64,000 nucleotides of DNA, from NCBI GenBank assembly GCA_016716715.1, contig JADJVE010000009.1, positions 130,238 to 194,237 of the forward strand, in the 5' to 3' direction. The notes under the pieces are model-generated. The model worked only from the letters and a program-made list of their open reading frames with translations, had not been told where the DNA came from and did no database searches. Source of the stretch: Acidobacteriota bacterium. GTDB taxonomy: Bacteria; Acidobacteriota; Thermoanaerobaculia; UBA5066. Of the stretch, positions 27,652 to 35,959 are shown in pieces (position 1 is the stretch's first letter; the number at the start of each line of letters is the position of its first letter). The translations under genes were made by a program, and so were the position numbers.

Positions 27652-28410
27652 ATGGACGGCAACAACCTGCTCGAATCCCTGTTCCGCTGGGCCCACGTCG
27701 TCGCGGGCATCCTGTGGATCGGCCATCTCTGGTTCTTCAACTTCGTGAACTCGAACTTCGTCCCGACGATGGATGGCGACACGAAGAAGAAGGTCGTGCC
27801 CGAACTCATGCCCCGCGCCCTCTGGGCGTTCCGCTGGGGTGCGGCGTGGACGTGGATCACGGGCCTCGTGCTCCTCGGTCTCGTCTACTACAACACCGGG
27901 CTGCTGTTCAAAGACCCGGCGGTGAAGACGTGGGGCACCGGCGGCATCGCCGTCCTCGTCGCGCTCCTCTTCTTCGCCGTCTACGACCCGCTCGCGAAAG
28001 CGATCGCGAAGACCGAGATCCACTTCTGGCTCGGCCTCGCCGTGGCGACGGCGGCGGTCTTCTTCTTCTCGCGCTTCGGCGGCTTCGGCTTCCGCGGCAC
28101 CGCGATCCACCTCGGCACGATGTTCGGGACGATCATGGCGGCGAACGTCTGGATGCGGATCTGGCCCGCGCAGCGGAAGATCATCACGGCGACGAAGGCC
28201 GGCGAGAAGCCGGACCCGGCCGTCGCCGCGATGGCGGGCCTCCGCAGCAAGCACAACACGTACATGTCCGTGCCGCTCGTCTTCACGATGCTCGCGCAGC
28301 ACGCGACGTGGGCCGCGAGCTACGAGTGGGCGCTTCCGGTCGTCGTCCTCGTGGGCTGGGGCTTCACGTACTGGATGTACAAGAAGGCCGCGACCGTCAA
28401 GGGGTTCTGA
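27652..28410 (+). CDS. PuuD-like (urate hydroxylase N-terminal domain) membrane protein
   Basis: A 252-residue membrane protein with about seven helices and a good ribosome-binding site (CGGAGGA). The opening RWAHVVAGILWIGHLWFFNFVN, the central HLGTMFGTIMAANVWMRIWPAQ and the late KHNTYMSVPLVFTMLAQH match the Urate_ox_N membrane domain of PuuD, with conserved His residues that may bind haem. Characterised PuuD proteins are longer and end in a cytochrome c domain; no CxxCH is present here. Urate oxidation is possible but not secure; no other purine-catabolic genes are nearby. Confidence 0.75.
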   Translation: MDGNNLLESLFRWAHVVAGILWIGHLWFFNFVNSNFVPTMDGDTKKKVVPELMPRALWAFRWGAAWTWITGLVLLGLVYYNTGLLFKDPAVKTWGTGGIAVLVALLFFAVYDPLAKAIAKTEIHFWLGLAVATAAVFFFSRFGGFGFRGTAIHLGTMFGTIMAANVWMRIWPAQRKIITATKAGEKPDPAVAAMAGLRSKHNTYMSVPLVFTMLAQHATWAASYEWALPVVVLVGWGFTYWMYKKAATVKGF

Positions 28411-28465
28411 GCGGCGGAGGAGGTAGGATCGCCTCCGGGCCGTCTTGAACGGCTCGGAGGCGTCC

Positions 28466-30402
28466 ATGATCCCGTCAGGCCGGTCTCTGCGCGTCGGATT
28501 CGCCGTCGTCGCCCTCTCGGGCGCATTCGGGCCGCCTTCCCTGGCGGCGACGAACAAGCCGCCCCTCCACGCGAAGAAGTGGCTCGCGATCACCGGCAAG
28601 CCTCTCGCCGCGACCGCGGGGGCGATGATCTTCCAGAAGGGCGGGAACGCGGTCGACGCGGCTGCCGCGATGATCGCCGCGACCTCGACGATGTGGGACA
28701 CGCTGTCCTGGGGCGGCGAGACGCAGGCGCTGATCTACAACCCGAAGACCGGGAAGGTGATCGGGATCAACGCGCTCGGGGTCGCGCCGACCGGGGCGAC
28801 GCCCGAGTTCTTCCGGTCGAAGGGGATGGCGTACCCGCCCGAGTACGGTCCGCTCGCCGCCGTCACGCCCGGGACGCCCGGCGGGATCATGGTGATGCTG
28901 GCCGAGTTCGGGACGCTCTCGCTGGCCGACGTCCTCGCGCCCGCGATCGACATGGCGGACGGCTATCCCGTCGAGCAGCAGCACGTCTCGACCGCGCTCC
29001 GGCAGCGGGACTGGCTCCTGAAGTGGCCCGAGTCGAAGCGCGTGCTCCTGCCGCGCCCCGGCGACCAGCCGCCCCAGGCCGGCGAGATCTTCCGGCAGCC
29101 GGATCTCGCCGCGACGCTGCGCAAGCTCGTCGAGGCGGAGAAGCAGGCGCTCGCGGCGGGGAAGAGCCGGAAGGACGCGATCCTTGCGGCGTACGACCGC
29201 TTCTACAGGGGCGACGTCGCGAGGGAGTTCGTGCGCGGCTCGCAGGAAGTCGGCGGCCTTCACACGCTCGAGGACCTCGCGGGCTGGAAGGTCCGCATCG
29301 AGGAGCCGGTGAAGACGACGTACAAGGGCATCGACGTCTACAAGCTCGACGTGTGGACGCAGGGCCCCGCGATGCTCCAGGCCCTGAACATCCTCGAAGG
29401 GGTGGACCTTAAGGGGATGGGCTACAACAGCGCGCGGTACATCCACGCGCTCTACCAGGCGATGAACCTCGCCTTCGCGGACCGCGACTTCTACTACGGC
29501 GACCCGTACGTCCCGCCCGCCGAGCCGACGAAGGGGCTGCTGTCGAAGGACTACGCGAAGAAGCGCGCTTCGACGATCGACTGGACGAAGAACGATCCGA
29601 ACGTGAAGCCCGGTGATCCCTATCCGTTCCAGGGTGAGAAGAACCCATATTCGGATTTCCTGGAAAGGTGGAAGACCCCCACGCCGAAGCCGCGCGGCCC
29701 GCAGGCACCAATCAGGACGCGCTGTCGGCCGCGCTGCGCCCGCCCCCGCTTACCTTCGAAGAAAAGCCCCTCTCTTCCTCTCCCTCTTCAGCAGACGTCT
29801 TCTCCTCCGATTCTTTCTTCGCAGGAACCACGTCCGTCGAAGCCGCGGATGCCGAGGGCTGGGTCGTCTCCGTCACGCCCTCGGGCGGCTGGCTCCCGGC
29901 GGTCATCGCGGGGAAGACCGGCATCGGGATGAGCCAGCGGATGCAGAGCTTCGTCCTCGACCCCGCGGACGGCCCTTACAACGTGCTCGCTCCGGGCAGG
30001 CACCCGCGCGTCACGCTGACGCCGACGCTCGCGCTGAAGGACGGCAAGCCGTACCTGTGCTTCTCGGTGCAGGGCGGGGACTCGCAGGACCAGAACCTCC
30101 TGCAGTTCTTCCTGAACGTCGTGGAGTTCGGGATGACGGTGCAGGAGGCGGCGGAGGCCGCGAACGTCAACAGCTACCAGATGCGGAGCTCGTTCGGCGC
30201 GCACGAGTCGCGGCCGGGCGCGATGATGATTCCCGCGTCTCTACCCGCGTGGGTCCGCGCCGAGCTGACGAAGATGGGCTACAAGCTCGAGCCCGCCGCC
30301 AAGACGTCCGGACCCATCAACGCGATCTGGCTCGACCGCGCGCACGGCACGATGTGGGGCGGCTCGAGCGACCACGGCGAGGACCACGGGATCGGCTGGT
30401 AG
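28466..30402 (+). pseudogene. ggt: Gamma-glutamyltransferase, frameshifted between large and small subunits
   Basis: The first part (28466 to about 29670) encodes a signal peptide and the GGT large subunit: KPLAATAGAMIFQKGGNAVDAAAA, PGTPGGIMVMLAEFG, and GPAMLQALNILEGVDL. The small subunit continues in a different frame from about 29670-29715 to 30402, with the autocleavage Thr in AGTTSVEAADAEGWVVSVTPSGGW and the C-terminal WGGSSDHGEDHGIGW. In one frame the protein would be ~645 residues, normal for a periplasmic GGT that cleaves glutathione or other gamma-glutamyl peptides. The shift falls in a Pro/Ser-coding linker where sequence conservation is low; it may be an assembly error. The ATG at 28466 follows GGAGG; the upstream TTG at 28445 is less likely. 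Confidence 0.8.
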
Positions 30403-30420
30403 GGACGACGAAGCGTCGAG

Positions 30421-32206
30421 TCAACGGCCCTGATTCGGGGTAGGAGTCGGGGCCGGCGCTGGATTCGGGAGGGAGGGCGCAAAGACGCCGGCCTTTGGGA
30501 GCAGTCCGGGGCTCAGGACTCTCGCCCGTCGGATCCCGGCGTCCCAGATCGTGGTGCTGATGACGTTCGAGGCGATATTGAAGACGTCGGTGAAGCCGAG
30601 GTCGGGGCCGGAGGGGTTGACGTCGCTGTCCTTCGTGTCGTCGGCGTCGGCGTCCTTGGGGCTGAAGGAGTCGTTGGCGCCGGGCAGGACGACGCGGATG
30701 CGGTAGAGCCGGGCAGGGGCGCGCAGGGTAGATGCCCGAGCCGTTCGTGACGGCCGAGGCAATCATCTGCGACTGGCGGGGTTCCAGAGCTGGACCGTGA
30801 CGCCCGCAAGACCGGGCTCGCCGGCGTCCTGCCTGCCGTCGCCGTCGAGGTCGTCCCACACGAAGTTGCCGATATTGACCGGCGTGGGCGTGCGCGTGGG
30901 CGTGGGTGTGCGGAAGACGCGGATCCCGGCGTCCCAGATCGTGGTGCTGATGACGTTCGAGGCGATATTGAAGACGTCGGTGAAGCCGAGGTCGGGGCCG
31001 GAGGGGGTTGACGTCGCTGTCCTTCGTGTCGTCGGCGTCGGCGTCTTTCGGGCTGAAGGAGTCGCTGGCGCCGGGCAGGACGACGCGGATGCGGTAGGAG
31101 CCGGGCAGGGGTGCGACGACGCTGTAGATGCCCGAGCCGTTCGTGACGGCCGAGGCAATCATCTGCGACTTGGCCGGATTCCAGAGCTGGACCGTGACGC
31201 CCGCAAGACCGGGCTCGCCGGCGTCCTGCCTGCCGTCGCCGTCGAGGTCGTCCCACACGAAGTTGCCGATGTTGACCGGCGTGGGCGTGCGCGTGGGCGT
31301 GGGTGTGCGGAAGACGCGGATCCCGGCATCGAAGATCGTGGTGCTGATGACGTTCGAGGCGATGTTGAAGACGTCGGTGAAGCCGAGGTCGGGGCCGGAG
31401 GGGTTGACGTCGCTGTCCTTCGTGTCGTCGGCGTCGGCGTCCTTGGGGCTGAAGGAGTCGTTGGCGCCGGGCAGGACGACGCGGATGCGGTAGGAGCCGG
31501 GCAGGGGCGCGACGACGCTGTAGATGCCCGAGCCGTTCGTGACGGCCGAGGCAATCATCTGCGACTTGGCCGGATTCCAGAGCTGGACCGTGACGCCCGC
31601 AAGACCGGGCTCGCCGGCGTCCTGCCTGCCGTCGCCGTCGAGGTCGTCCCACACGAAGTTGCCGATGTTGACCGGCGTGGGCGTGCGCGTGGGCGTGGGT
31701 GTGCGGAAGACGCGGATCCCGGCGTCCCAGATCGTGGTGCTGATGACGTTCGAGGCGATATTGAAGACGTCGGTGAAGCCCGTGTCGGGGCCGGAGGGGT
31801 TGACGTCGCTGTCCTTCGTGTCGTCGGCGTCGGCGTCCTTGGGGCTGAAGGAGTCGCTGGCGCCGGGCAGGACGACGCGGATGCGGTAGGAGCCGGGCTG
31901 GGGCGCGACGACGCTGTAGATGCCCGAGCCGTTCGTGACGGCCGAGGCGATCATCTGCGACTTGGCGGGGTTCCAGAGCTGGACCGTGACGCCCGCAAGA
32001 CCGGGCTCGCCGGCGTCCTGCCTGCCGTCGCCGTCGAGGTCGTCCCACACGAAGTTGCCGATATTGACCGGCGTGGGCGTGCGCGTGGGCGTGGGTTGTT
32101 GAACCACGGCGGCCTTCGCGAGGGAGCCCGGCTTGATCGCGCCCTGGGCGAGCACCTCGTGGGGCGCGAAGCAGAGGACCAGCAATGCGCCGGCGGTCGT
32201 CTTCAT
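30421..32206 (-). pseudogene. Secreted SdrD B-like repeat protein, frameshifted
   Basis: The frame opens with a signal peptide (AGALLVLCFAPHEVLAQG), then tandem SdrD/Cna-B-like domains beginning NIGNFVWDDLDGDGRQDAGEPGLAGVTVQLW and carrying calcium-site-like DLDGDG and DADADDTKDSD, each preceded by PTPTRTPTP. Four domains are present. Reading is lost by an extra G in a G-run near 31006 and again by two indels in the last repeat (about 30690-30780). The coherent end is the stop at 30421 (tail PAPAPTPTPNQGR). Without the shifts the protein would be ~590 residues. Such domains form stalks on the cell surface. Errors in long identical repeats are a known assembly problem. Confidence 0.75.
30535..32095 (-). 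repeat. Four tandem 396-bp repeats encoding SdrD-like domains
   Basis: Matching points recur at 32047, 31651, 31255 and 30858, a spacing of 396, 396 and 397 bases (132 codons; the extra base is the frameshift). The units are nearly identical at DNA level except that the last is degraded. High identity implies recent duplication or gene conversion. Confidence 0.9.
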
Positions 32207-32242
32207 ACGTTGATCCGGAATCTCAACGCCATTCTATCCGAC

Positions 32243-32258
32243 GGGGGATGCGCCCCCC
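32243..32258. other. G/C-run inverted repeat upstream of the SdrD-like gene
   Basis: A run GGGGG, ATGCG, then CCCCC lies in the 89-base gap between the serine hydrolase stop and the SdrD-like start. It could fold but lacks a T-run. It is also the kind of homopolymer where base-count errors occur. Nothing else is recognisable in this gap. Confidence 0.25.
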
Positions 32259-32295
32259 CCGCTCGAAGGGAAAATGAGCGGACCCGAGGGGGCTT

Positions 32296-33819
32296 TCAGG
32301 GACGTCGGGCGGGCCGGAGGACGGCCGCGAAGGGGAGACCGAAGCGGGCGCGGGATCCGGTCGACATCGCGAGGACGTAGCCCCGGAGCGTGCCGTCGTC
32401 CTCGAGGCGCAGAAGGAGCCCCAGCTTGTGGGGGGCGGCGCGTGTTTCCGCTGTCTCGAGGCCCGAGGGGAGGTCGCCCCGGAAGGCGGCCCCGTCCTCG
32501 CGCACCGAGGAAAGGCGGGCGGCCTCGCGGCCGTCCAGCGAGCCGGTGACGGTGCCGTCCTCCCGGAACTCGAGCTCGAGAGCCACCGACCTCTCCGGCG
32601 TCCGCACGACCCCCCTCCACCAGCCGAGCCACGGAGCCGGCGTCTTCCAGTCCCGCGTGCGCAGGGCTTCCGGAAGATCGAATCGATCCGGTGGCGCCGC
32701 CACGCCTCGAAGCGCCGCGAGGAGCTCGGTCGTGAAGAGCAGGGTCTCGCTGTCGCCCGCGGGAGTATTCATCGCGACCGCGGCCGCGACGCCGTCCGCG
32801 GGCCGGACCTGCAAAGAGGCGGAGCCCGGAGCCGCCGAGCCGTCCGCGATCAGGACGTCGCCTTCCTCCGCCCCGAAGCCGCGCCACCATCCGAGCGTGT
32901 AGAAGCCCCTCGCCCTCTTCAGGAGCGCGCAGGTTTCCGGCGAGAGCGCGTAACGCGCCGACGCCACGCGTGTCGAGGTGAAAGAGAGTCCGAAGAGGGC
33001 GAGGTCGTGGACGCTCGACCAGAACCCCGCGCCGCCGTCCGGTTGCATCGTGTCGAACGCGAGGCGCTCCCCGGCGGACGAATATCCGGCCGACAGGAAC
33101 GGGCGGTGTGACGGGTCCGGCCGGAGCGCCGTCCGGCGCAGGCGGAGGGGAGTGAGGAGCTCTTCGGCCACCACGCGCGGAAACTCCCGACCCGCGGCGC
33201 GCGCGACGATCTCCTCGACGACGCCGAAGGAGAGGTTCGAGTAGTGGAAACGGCGGCCTGGCTTGAACGCCGCGAACCCATGCGCACGCAGGACTTCGGC
33301 CATCGTCGGGACGGGGCGCGTCTCGTCCGTCCAGTAGAACTCGTACATGTGGGGGATCCCCGCCGTCATGTCGAGGAGCGCCCGCACGGTGAGCGCGCGG
33401 GCGTCGCCGGGCTCCACGGCGAGGAGGTCCGGCGGCAGCCACTTCCGCGCGGGTTCGTCGAGCCCGATCCGGCCCCGCTCGGCGAGGCGGAGCGCGGTAG
33501 TGGCCGTGAGCGACTTCGCGACGGAAGCCGTGAAGTACATCGTTTCAGGCGTCGCGGCGCGGTTGCCCTCGCGATCCGCGAGCCCCCAGGCCCGCTCCCA
33601 GACGACGCGGCCGCCTCGGGCCACGGCGGCCGCGACCGAGGGGGCCTTGCCGGCCTCGACGAGCGCGCGCATCCGCGCGCCGACGTCCTCGATGCGCCTG
33701 CGCTCCTCCTCCGTCAGCGCCGGAGAAAAGGACTGCGGCTCGTCTTCGCCGTGGACCGGGCGTCCGGCGAAGACGAGGACCAGAAGGAGCCCGATTCGCG
33801 TCTTCGTCCTGCCCGTCAC
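32296..33819 (-). CDS. Secreted serine hydrolase of the class C beta-lactamase fold
   Basis: A 507-residue protein starting at GTG with a signal peptide (IGLLLVLVFAGRPVHGED). The catalytic S-x-x-K is TASVAKS (Ser-Val-Ala-Lys) near residue 100 and the Y-x-N motif is HYSNLSFG near 195. These define the beta-lactamase/PBP-like (PF00144) family, which also includes D-aminopeptidases and esterases, so antibiotic resistance should not be assumed. The last ~120 residues form a lipocalin-like beta domain (WWRGVVRTPERSVALELEFREDGTVTGSL) often appended in such enzymes. It follows the M13 peptidase by 40 bases on the same strand. Confidence 0.85.
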   Translation of the reverse strand: MTGRTKTRIGLLLVLVFAGRPVHGEDEPQSFSPALTEEERRRIEDVGARMRALVEAGKAPSVAAAVARGGRVVWERAWGLADREGNRAATPETMYFTASVAKSLTATTALRLAERGRIGLDEPARKWLPPDLLAVEPGDARALTVRALLDMTAGIPHMYEFYWTDETRPVPTMAEVLRAHGFAAFKPGRRFHYSNLSFGVVEEIVARAAGREFPRVVAEELLTPLRLRRTALRPDPSHRPFLSAGYSSAGERLAFDTMQPDGGAGFWSSVHDLALFGLSFTSTRVASARYALSPETCALLKRARGFYTLGWWRGFGAEEGDVLIADGSAAPGSASLQVRPADGVAAAVAMNTPAGDSETLLFTTELLAALRGVAAPPDRFDLPEALRTRDWKTPAPWLGWWRGVVRTPERSVALELEFREDGTVTGSLDGREAARLSSVREDGAAFRGDLPSGLETAETRAAPHKLGLLLRLEDDGTLRGYVLAMSTGSRARFGLPFAAVLRPARRP

Positions 33820-33859
33820 GTCCGAGAGACGTCCGTCGCGCGCAGGGGTTTCGCCCGTC

Positions 33860-35896
33860 CTACCAGATGCTCGGGCGGTCCGCCTCCGCGCGGCGCATCG
33901 GCGTTCCCTCGGCGCAGCCGAAGGCGTCGTAGAACTCCGGCAGGTTGGACGGCGGGCCGAGGGCGCGCCACTTGCCGGGGCTGTGCGGGTTCGTGTTGAG
34001 CTGGACGCGCATCGCTTCGTCGCGGTACTGGCTGCGCCAGATCGTCGCGTACGAGAGGAAGAAGCGCTGCTCGGGCGTGAAGCCGTCGATTTTTTCCTTC
34101 GGCTTGCCCGCGTACGCCTTCTGCATCGCGGTCCAGGCGATCTTGATCCCGCCGAGGTCGCCGATGTTCTCGCCGAGCGTCAGCTTGCCGTTGATGGACT
34201 GGTCCGGCAGCGGCCTGTACGCGTCGAACTGCTTGACGATGAGCGCCGTGCGCGCGTCGTACGCCCTGCGGTCGTCGGCCGTCCACCAGTTCTTGAGGTT
34301 GCCGTCGGCGTCGTACTGGCTGCCGGAGTCGTCGAAGCCGTGCGACATCTCGTGCCCGATCACGACGCCGATCCCGCCGTAGTTCACGGCGTCGTCCGCG
34401 TCCTCGTAGAAGAAGGGCGGCTGAAGGATGCCGGCGGGGAAGACGATCTCGTTCAGGGTGGAGCTGTAATACGCGTTCACGGTCGGGGGCGTCATCCCCC
34501 ACTCGTTGCGCTCGATCGGCTTGCCGAGCTTCGCGAGGTTGCGCTTCGTCTCGAAGACGCGGGCACGGCGGACGTTTTCGGCGAACGGGACGTCGCGCGA
34601 GATCGTCAGGGCCGAGTAGTCCTTCCAGACGTCGGGATAGCCGATCTTCACGTTGAACGCGGCCAGCTTCCGCTGGGCCTGGGCTTTCGTCTCGGCGCCC
34701 ATCCACGGCAGCGCCTCGATGCGCTCCTTGAGGGCCGCCCGCATGTTCTCCACGAGCACGCGCATGCGCTCCTTCGCCTTCGGGCTGAAGGCGCGCGCGA
34801 CGTAGATCGGTCCGACGGCCTCACCGAGCGCCATGTCCGTGGCCGCCTGGACGCGGCGCCAGGGCTCTTCCTGCTGCGGCGTCCCGTTCAGCTTCTTCCC
34901 GTTGAAGGCGAAGTCCTCGTCCTGGAAGGCCTTCGAGAGGAACGGCGCAGCGGCGCGGGCGGCATGCCAGCGCAGGTACGTGCGCCAATCCGCGGGCGGG
35001 ACCGAACGCGCGAGCGCGCCGAAGCCCGTGAAGAACCCGGGCTGTCGGACGTTGACCTCCGTCGAGGCCGAGGCGCCCATGTCGGCCATGAACTTCGCGA
35101 AGTCGAAGCCCGGGGCTTCGGCGTTCAGGGCCGCGAGCGTTTTCTTGTTGTAGGTCTTCTGCGGGTCGCGGTTCTCGACGCGCGTGAGGGAGGCCTGGGC
35201 GAGCTTCGTCTCGATCCCCATGACGACGTCGGCCTCGGCCTTCGCGGCCTCCGGCGCGTCGCCGGCGAGCTCGAGCATCTTCGCGACGTGCGCGCGATAC
35301 GCTTCGCGCAGATCCTTCGACTTCACGTCGTCCTTGATGTAGTAGTCGCGGTCGGGGAGGCCGAGGCCGCCCTGGTTGAAGATCCCGATGTAGCGCGTGG
35401 AGTTCCGCGCGTCCTGGGCGACGCGGAAGCCGAAGCCGGCGTTCGCGCCCGAGAGATGCAGCTCGGCGAGGACGGCGGGGAGGTCGTCGGCCGATTTCAG
35501 CTTCGCGATCGTCGCGAAGGAGGGTGCGAGCGGCGCGGCGCCGGCCTTCTCGCGGGCGGCGGCGTCCATGCCGGTCGCGTAGAAGTCGGAGACCTTCTGC
35601 TGGGGCGTGCCCTTGGGCCAGTCCGTCTTCCCGGACGTTTCCTCGAGGATCTTCTTCACGACGTCGCGGTTGCGGTCCGCGAGCGCGTCGAACCCGCCGT
35701 AGCGGCTGCGGTCGGCCGGGATCGGGTGAGCGGCCAGCCACGCGCCGTTCGCGAACTGGTAGAAGTCCTCGCAGGGCTTCGCGGACGCGTCGAAGTCGGC
35801 GGGGTCGATCGCCTTCGGCTTCGCGGGAGGAGGCTGGGCGAAGAGGGAGATTGCTGCGAATGAAAAGACGAGAACGAGTGCAGCACGAAGACGCAT
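33860..35896 (-). CDS. M13-family (neprilysin-like) zinc metallopeptidase
   Basis: A 678-residue protein. The ATG at 35896 is preceded by AAGGAGAA and followed by a signal peptide (LRAALVLVFSFAAISLFAQPP). The mature N-terminus DFDASAKPCEDFYQFANGAWL is typical of M13. The zinc site is VIGHEMSHGFDDSG (HExxH) with the third ligand in GENIGDLGGIKIAW (ExxxD), and VNAYYSSTLNEIVFPAGIL is the N-A-Y-Y substrate motif. M13 enzymes cleave small peptides in the periplasm. The gene ends with the conserved C-terminal Trp (RPSIW). It lies 63 bases after ccmF. Confidence 0.95.
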   Translation of the reverse strand: MRLRAALVLVFSFAAISLFAQPPPAKPKAIDPADFDASAKPCEDFYQFANGAWLAAHPIPADRSRYGGFDALADRNRDVVKKILEETSGKTDWPKGTPQQKVSDFYATGMDAAAREKAGAAPLAPSFATIAKLKSADDLPAVLAELHLSGANAGFGFRVAQDARNSTRYIGIFNQGGLGLPDRDYYIKDDVKSKDLREAYRAHVAKMLELAGDAPEAAKAEADVVMGIETKLAQASLTRVENRDPQKTYNKKTLAALNAEAPGFDFAKFMADMGASASTEVNVRQPGFFTGFGALARSVPPADWRTYLRWHAARAAAPFLSKAFQDEDFAFNGKKLNGTPQQEEPWRRVQAATDMALGEAVGPIYVARAFSPKAKERMRVLVENMRAALKERIEALPWMGAETKAQAQRKLAAFNVKIGYPDVWKDYSALTISRDVPFAENVRRARVFETKRNLAKLGKPIERNEWGMTPPTVNAYYSSTLNEIVFPAGILQPPFFYEDADDAVNYGGIGVVIGHEMSHGFDDSGSQYDADGNLKNWWTADDRRAYDARTALIVKQFDAYRPLPDQSINGKLTLGENIGDLGGIKIAWTAMQKAYAGKPKEKIDGFTPEQRFFLSYATIWRSQYRDEAMRVQLNTNPHSPGKWRALGPPSNLPEFYDAFGCAEGTPMRRAEADRPSIW

Positions 35897-35959
35897 GGCT
35901 TCTCCTTTGGGCCGGAGTCTAACGGGAGACCCTGACAACCGGACCCCCGCTGCCTGCGA

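Noticed and set aside
29766..29830. Pyrimidine tract followed by CAG resembling a 3' splice site in the ggt gene
   Set aside because: Spliceosomal introns are not expected in bacteria; a low-complexity Pro/Ser linker plus an indel explains it.
30535..32095. Possible CRISPR or satellite array
   Set aside because: The 396-bp units are coding SdrD-like domains in tandem; there are no short repeats with unique spacers and no cas genes.
32296..33819. AmpC beta-lactamase resistance gene
   Set aside because: SxxK and YxN are shared by many serine hydrolases; the lipocalin-like C-terminal domain and context do not indicate resistance.
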